Positions 60,404-64,000 of a stretch of DNA of 64,000 bases are shown here, piece by piece (positions within the stretch are counted from its first letter, which is position 1; each line of letters opens with the position of its first letter). A program made the position numbers and the translations under genes. Where the stretch lies: NCBI RefSeq assembly GCF_022414535.1, contig NZ_JADWYM010000038.1:1-64000 (forward strand), written 5' to 3'. This DNA comes from Streptomyces sp. MUM 2J. GTDB lineage: Bacteria; Actinomycetota; Actinomycetes; Streptomycetales; Streptomycetaceae. The notes beneath the pieces are model-generated. The model searched no databases. It was not told where the DNA came from and saw nothing but the letters and a program-made list of their open reading frames with translations.

Positions 60404-60429
60404 TTTTGAACTGACTGGTCAGTGCAAAA
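60404..60429. promoter_or_regulatory. TetR operator: 26-bp dyad upstream of the ABC-YhgE-TetR operon
   Basis: Inner arms ACTGAC (60410-60415) and GTCAGT (60418-60423) are separated by TG. Outer arms TTTTG (60404-60408) and CAAAA (60425-60429) match as well. Only one position pair is unpaired. It lies between the operon and the divergent HEPN gene and is the natural target of the TetR protein encoded at the end of the operon. Confidence 0.78.
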
Positions 60430-60556
60430 ACTAGCCCGAACTGGCGGTCGAGGCAAAACGGCAGGTCAGGGCGGAGTGTCAGTGCTATACCTCACGATGG
60501 GTCCCAACGGCACTCCGTAGCGGGAGCGCCGTCACCCAGACGACAGGAGGTTCGTC

Positions 60557-61189
60557 ATGGCCAGCCACTCCGCAGCCGCCGTCCACCGGCGCCGCGCCAC
60601 CGGCCCTGCCCCCTCACTGACCGGACCGGCGAGCGACGTGCACCCCGTCCTGCGCCGGACCACGGCCCCGCCGGCCGCGCTGGACCTGCTCGCCCAGGCC
60701 CGCGCCGGACTCGACGAGGCGACCGCCCTCGACTCACCGAACGAGCGCTACGCCACCGCCCACCTCGCCGCCCTGCGCACGGCCGCCGCCGTGCTCGCCG
60801 CCCGCGGCCGGCCAGAGGCCACGCCACGCAAGCGGGCCAGGATCCGGAGCGCCTGGGACGTGCTCCCGGAGATCGCGCCCGAGCTCACCGAGTGGAGCGC
60901 GCTGTTCGCCTCCGGCGCCCGCCGCCGCGCCCTGGCCGAGGCGGGCATCCGGGGCGCGGCCGGCCGCCGGGACGCCGACGACCTGATCCGGGACGTGGGC
61001 ATGTTCATCCGCCTCGTCGAGCGGATGCTGGTGCTCCAGCCGGTCCTGCCACAGCCCCGCCGGGACGCCGGCGAGCCCGGCTCGGGCTCCCCTGCCCGGC
61101 GGCCCGCCGGAGGGCATGCCGGACGCCGGACCGACCCGCCTCAGGGGGCCGCACGCGGTGATGACCAGGTGGGGGCCCGAAGGCAATAG
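60557..61189 (+). CDS. SAV_6107-family HEPN-domain protein
   Basis: The 210-residue protein has a four-helix HEPN-like core (about residues 38-155). R64-x4-H69 (NERYATAHL) fits the R-x4-6-H active site of HEPN ribonucleases. A disordered C-terminus of about 50 residues follows. GACAGGAGG precedes ATG 60557. Other HEPN proteins are toxin or defence RNases, but no nucleotidyltransferase (MNT) antitoxin is adjacent, and this family is a conserved core gene, so a housekeeping role is more likely. Confidence 0.8.
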   Translation: MASHSAAAVHRRRATGPAPSLTGPASDVHPVLRRTTAPPAALDLLAQARAGLDEATALDSPNERYATAHLAALRTAAAVLAARGRPEATPRKRARIRSAWDVLPEIAPELTEWSALFASGARRRALAEAGIRGAAGRRDADDLIRDVGMFIRLVERMLVLQPVLPQPRRDAGEPGSGSPARRPAGGHAGRRTDPPQGAARGDDQVGARRQ

Positions 61190-61293
61190 GGTGGAGAGCG
61201 CCTGAAGCCTGCCCACCCGCACCCCCGGGCCGGGGAGGCACCCCGTTCGCGCCGCCGGGCAAGAGGCGGTGCCGCGCCGAGGAGTCAACTGCC

Positions 61294-62118
61294 GTGTCGG
61301 ACCCGATGCGCCCGCCCGTCGACCATCACCACGCGACGACGTCGCCGCGCACCGACCCCTCCCGGCCGCGCGCCGCGCTCCGCACCGCTGTGGTCTGGGA
61401 GGTCCTCCAGGACGCCCTCGACCGCCGTGCCAAGGCCACGGGACGGGAGTCGCTCGACGTCCTCGACACCGGCGGCGGCAGCGGCAACTTCGCCGTGCCC
61501 GTCGCCCGGCTCGGCCACCGCGTCACCGTCGTCGACCCCAGCCCCAACGCCCTGTTCGCCCTGGAGCGCCGCACCGCCGAGGCCGGCGTCGCCGACCGGG
61601 TCCGGGGCGTGCAGGGCGACGCCCACGGGCTGTTCGACGTGGTCGAGCGCGGCGGCTACGACGCGGTGCTGTGCCACGGCGTCCTGGAGTACGTGGACGA
61701 CCCCGCCGAGGGGATCCGCAACGCGGTCGCCGCACTGCGCCCCGGGGGCGTCCTCAGCGTCCTGGCCGCGGGGCTCGGCGGCGCCGTCCTCGCCCGCGCC
61801 CTCGCCGGGCACTTCACCGAGGCCCGGCAGGCGCTCGATGACCCGAACGGCCGCTGGGGCGCCGGCGACCCCGTGCCGCGGCGCTTCACCACGGAGCAGC
61901 TCACCGCACTGGTCGAGGGCGCCGGCCTGCACGTCGGTTCCGTGCACGGTGTACGGGTCTTCGCCGACCTCGTCCCCGGCGTTCTGGTGGACACCGAGCC
62001 CGGGGCGCTGGAGGCGCTGCTGAAGCTGGAGGAGGCCGCTGCCGAACTGCCCGCCTTCCACTCCGTGGCCACCCAGCTCCATGTGCTGGCTGAGACGGAA
62101 GGGGCCAAGGAGGCCTGA
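61294..62118 (+). CDS. Class I SAM-dependent methyltransferase
   Basis: The 274-residue protein has motif I VLDTGGGSGNFAV (near residue 55), an acidic motif II (VDPSPNAL) and a motif IV-like AVLCHGVLEYVDD. The CmoA/UbiE-like Rossmann fold is clear; the acceptor is not. GAGGAG lies upstream of GTG 61294. It sits between the HEPN gene and DUF3040, an arrangement conserved near the mraZ division cluster in Actinobacteria (as I recall). Confidence 0.87.
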   Translation: MSDPMRPPVDHHHATTSPRTDPSRPRAALRTAVVWEVLQDALDRRAKATGRESLDVLDTGGGSGNFAVPVARLGHRVTVVDPSPNALFALERRTAEAGVADRVRGVQGDAHGLFDVVERGGYDAVLCHGVLEYVDDPAEGIRNAVAALRPGGVLSVLAAGLGGAVLARALAGHFTEARQALDDPNGRWGAGDPVPRRFTTEQLTALVEGAGLHVGSVHGVRVFADLVPGVLVDTEPGALEALLKLEEAAAELPAFHSVATQLHVLAETEGAKEA

Positions 62119-62406
62119 GTAAACCTCTGTGGCGCGTGGGACCGAGCGCCTGATCAGCGCGTCGGCGGCGCATGGAGTGCACCACAGGCCCTCCGTTCCA
62201 GGGCTCGGAGCCGTATGATCGAGGGGGACCGCCCGGCATGACGGGTCGGCCGCCGGGGAATGCAAGCCTCAGCGGGCCGGGACGACCATGACGGATCCCG
62301 GTTGGTCAATTGGCGCAGAGGGGCGGGTTTCACGGGGGCGATTCCCTGCCTATCCTGAAGAGACCCCCCCCGGTCGCCCCGGCGACTGCACGATGAGGAG
62401 GACTCC

Positions 62407-62799
62407 GTGCCGCTCTCGGAGCACGAGCAGCGCATGCTCGAGCAGATGGAGCGAGCGCTGTACGCCGAAGATCCCAAGTTCGCGTCGGCGCTTGAGGGAA
62501 GCGGGCTGCGTACGTACACCCGGCGGCGGGTCTACCAGGCGGTCGCTGGCTTCCTCGTTGGTATTGCGCTCCTCATGGCCGGAATGGTCGCCAAGCAGGT
62601 CTGGCTCAGCGTGGTGGGCTTCCTCGTCATGCTGGGGTGCGCTGTGCTGGCCGTGACCGGCTGGCGCAAGGCACCCAAGCCCGGCGAACAGACCGGGGCC
62701 CAGGCGCACGGCCGGCGCCAGCACCGGCCCAAGCGCTCCATGATGGACCGCATCGAGCAGCGCTGGCAGCGGCGCCGCGACGACCAGCAAGGTCACTGA
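62407..62799 (+). CDS. DUF3040 membrane protein
   Basis: The 130-residue protein has an N-terminal soluble segment with LSEHEQRMLEQMERALYAEDPKFASAL, the DUF3040 signature, then two membrane helices (about 45-62 and 68-86) and a basic C-terminus. It is an actinobacterial-only family near mraZ/rsmH. GTG 62407 has GAGGAG 6-8 nt upstream. The 288-nt leader carries TATCCT near 62352 as a possible -10. Confidence 0.92.
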   Translation: MPLSEHEQRMLEQMERALYAEDPKFASALEGSGLRTYTRRRVYQAVAGFLVGIALLMAGMVAKQVWLSVVGFLVMLGCAVLAVTGWRKAPKPGEQTGAQAHGRRQHRPKRSMMDRIEQRWQRRRDDQQGH

Positions 62800-63176
62800 G
62801 CGCCGGACGGCATCCAGGGCGTCCACGACGGGCGATCACCGATGAGGTGGTCGCCCCTCGCACATACCCGGTACGCGGCGTCCCGCATCCCCCGGGGATG
62901 CTCTGGGAGCGCCTCCGGGCGCCCGGAGGCGCGGTCGGCGGGCGCCCGGGTCACCCGGAGGCCCGGAGGGGCGTCCGGACGCCGTACGCCGCGGTGGGCG
63001 GGCATCCGCCGCGCCCGACGCCGCGGACGGACGGCACCCGCGCCGTTTACGCGGTGGGCCGGTCGCCCGGATCCGCAGGCGCAGGGGACCGTCGTCTGCC
63101 CGGCGCCGCGCCGGCCGAGCGGAGGGCAGGCGTCCCGTCGGTCGACGCTCGCCCTCCGTGTCGGCCGTTCAGCCCA
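62800..63176. other. Convergent intergenic region with three strong dyads
   Basis: The 377 nt hold no gene I can support. Three dyads occur in sequence: a GGGCGATCACC/GGTGGTCGCCC stem (62830-62856), probably the DUF3040 terminator; GCATCCCC-C-GGGGATGC (62885-62901); and a loop-less 24-bp perfect palindrome at 62909-62932 (arms GCGCCTCCGGGC). The last two are too symmetric to be ordinary spacer. Confidence 0.6.
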
Positions 63177-64000
63177 TCAGCCGTTCTGACCGCTCGGACG
63201 GCGTAGCAGTGTCGTCCAGCGGGCCGTCCACCGCGCCCGGACCGCCCGCCAGCGGTCCGTGACGTCCCAGACCGCCCGGACCGCGGAACGGGGCGCGACG
63301 ACGGCCCGCAGCCGGGTCGTTCGGCTCGCGCTCTTCCGCAGTGCCGCACGCACCCTCCGGGCGTCGTCGGCCAGCCCCGGCTGCGCCTGCGGACGCGGAG
63401 CGAACAGCACCTGCTCGACCGCGCCCGCCACCCGGCGCGCCGACGCCGCCGCCTGCTCGTCCAGCTGCCCCGTCCGCACGATCCGCTCCGCCGCCCTGCG
63501 CGGGGTCAGCGCGTCGTCCGGCGCGATGCCGTAGTCCCAGGCCGTGTCGGTGAGCTCGCGCCACACCGCCAGGACGTGACCGGCTGCCTGCGGGGCGGCG
63601 GCCCCGTCCGGCCCGGCCGCGGGTGGCCCGCCCGTGGACTCCCTCTCCCCGCGGCCTGCCCGGGGCGCCGGGGCTGCCGCGTCCGCGGCGTCCGGGGCAT
63701 GCTGTGCCGAGGCCAGCAGCACGGTGCGCCGCCGCAGGCGCCACACCATCGGCAGCAGCGGAACCCCGGCCACGAGAAGCCCCAGCAGCGTCCAGCCGAG
63801 GACACCCCACCAGGGCACACCGCCGCCGCCCTGGTCGGACGGGTTCAGCGGGAGGGCACCGGCGCAGAGGTCGGGACGCCTGTCCCGGGCGTCGCAGCTC
63901 GCGCTCCCGGTCGCCGAGGGCGACGCGTCCGCCCCCGCCGACCGCGTCGGCCGCGGCAGCTCGGGATCGGTGGCGCCCGGTGCCTGCGGCACCGTGTAGG
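63177..64000 (-). CDS. C-terminal part of a transglutaminase/DUF4129-type membrane protein (5'-truncated)
   Basis: On the minus strand the frame is open to the window edge (YTVPQAPG...). It shows a Pro/Ser-rich extracellular stretch, one membrane helix (WWGVLGWTLLGLLVAGVPLLPMV) and a cytoplasmic domain with VWRELTDTAWDYGI and TPRRAAERIV, typical of DUF4129. Actinobacterial TgpA-like transglutaminases end like this, so the transglutaminase core probably lies beyond the window. It is convergent with DUF3040. The protein would act at the membrane, perhaps in envelope assembly. Confidence 0.75.
   Translation of the reverse strand, partial: YTVPQAPGATDPELPRPTRSAGADASPSATGSASCDARDRRPDLCAGALPLNPSDQGGGGVPWWGVLGWTLLGLLVAGVPLLPMVWRLRRRTVLLASAQHAPDAADAAAPAPRAGRGERESTGGPPAAGPDGAAAPQAAGHVLAVWRELTDTAWDYGIAPDDALTPRRAAERIVRTGQLDEQAAASARRVAGAVEQVLFAPRPQAQPGLADDARRVRAALRKSASRTTRLRAVVAPRSAVRAVWDVTDRWRAVRARWTARWTTLLRRPSGQNG

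Noticed and set aside
60557..61189. Toxin-antitoxin or defence system around the HEPN protein
   Set aside because: No antitoxin, nucleotidyltransferase, nuclease or helicase partner is adjacent, and flanking genes are conserved core genes.
62637..63206. A 189-codon plus-strand frame across the gap after DUF3040
   Set aside because: It begins inside DUF3040 in another frame and crosses strong terminator-like dyads; composition is spacer-like.
1..64000. Prophage, integrative element or biosynthetic gene cluster
   Set aside because: No integrase, phage structural genes, tRNA attachment site, polyketide or peptide synthase module was found. The gene content is core Streptomyces apart from the possible small MITE.

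Overview
This window is a chromosomal core segment of a Streptomyces, or a very close relative. The DNA is very GC-rich, with strong G/C preference at third codon positions. GTG starts are common, and one TTG start is likely. The gene order follows the S. coelicolor chromosome around SCO2155 to SCO2096, recalled from memory and not searched. I see no prophage, CRISPR array, rRNA, tRNA or resistance island. Most genes are conserved actinobacterial housekeeping genes.

Layout. 1-7.1 kb: the cytochrome bc1-aa3 supercomplex (end of ctaD, ctaF, ctaE, qcrCAB), interrupted by an L,D-transpeptidase lipoprotein and an atypical receiver protein. 7.2-12.9 kb: trpD, a SAM-riboswitch-controlled class V aminotransferase, a rhomboid/RAM-domain pair, a zinc ribbon and a NYN-domain protein. 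13-16.7 kb: two tandem NlpC/P60 peptidoglycan hydrolases and a peptidase-like lipoprotein. 16.8-23.4 kb: PadR/MATE pair, GT87 and PimB-like glycosyltransferases, and an acyl-CoA ligase. 23.7-29.1 kb: metallophosphoesterase, SRPBCC protein, ArsA-like ATPase, DUF5304 protein, ROK glucokinase and an endonuclease/phosphatase-fold protein, followed by a possible 161-bp MITE. 29.1-35.7 kb: membrane protein, esterase, acyltransferase, MacS/MacR-like two-component system, phosphofructokinase and a D-2-hydroxyacid dehydrogenase. 35.6-42.1 kb: fused anthranilate synthase with a Trp-codon leader peptide, a frameshifted amidase with FG-GAP-like repeats, and class II DAHP synthase. 42.2-47.4 kb: bfd/bfr iron storage, a molybdopterin enzyme, a DUF4396 protein behind a CsoR-like palindrome, endonuclease IV and a PASTA Ser/Thr kinase. 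47.6-54 kb: thiO-thiS-thiG under a TPP riboswitch, an FAD oxidoreductase, an Rv2175c-type DNA-binding protein, thiE and metF. 54-64 kb: a Tyr-rich membrane protein, a CrtI-like oxidoreductase, a TetR-controlled ABC/YhgE exporter operon, a HEPN protein, a methyltransferase, DUF3040 and the C-terminal part of a transglutaminase/DUF4129-type protein cut by the window edge.

How the genes fit together. Three functions recur: respiration, aromatic/tryptophan supply (trpD, trpEG, DAHP synthase) and cell-envelope building (L,D-transpeptidase, P60 hydrolases, amidase, PimB, GT87, acyltransferase, PASTA kinase). The order ctaF/qcr - trpD - P60 - pimB - fadD - SRPBCC - ArsA - DUF - plsC - DAHP synthase - kinase - Rv2175c - metF matches, as I recall it, the M. 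tuberculosis Rv2200c-Rv2172c region. It is therefore an ancient actinobacterial neighbourhood with Streptomyces-specific insertions. Regulation is unusually easy to read here: two riboswitches, a trp attenuator, an iron box, a CsoR-like site, PadR and TetR palindromes, a Crp-like site and many apparently leaderless promoters.
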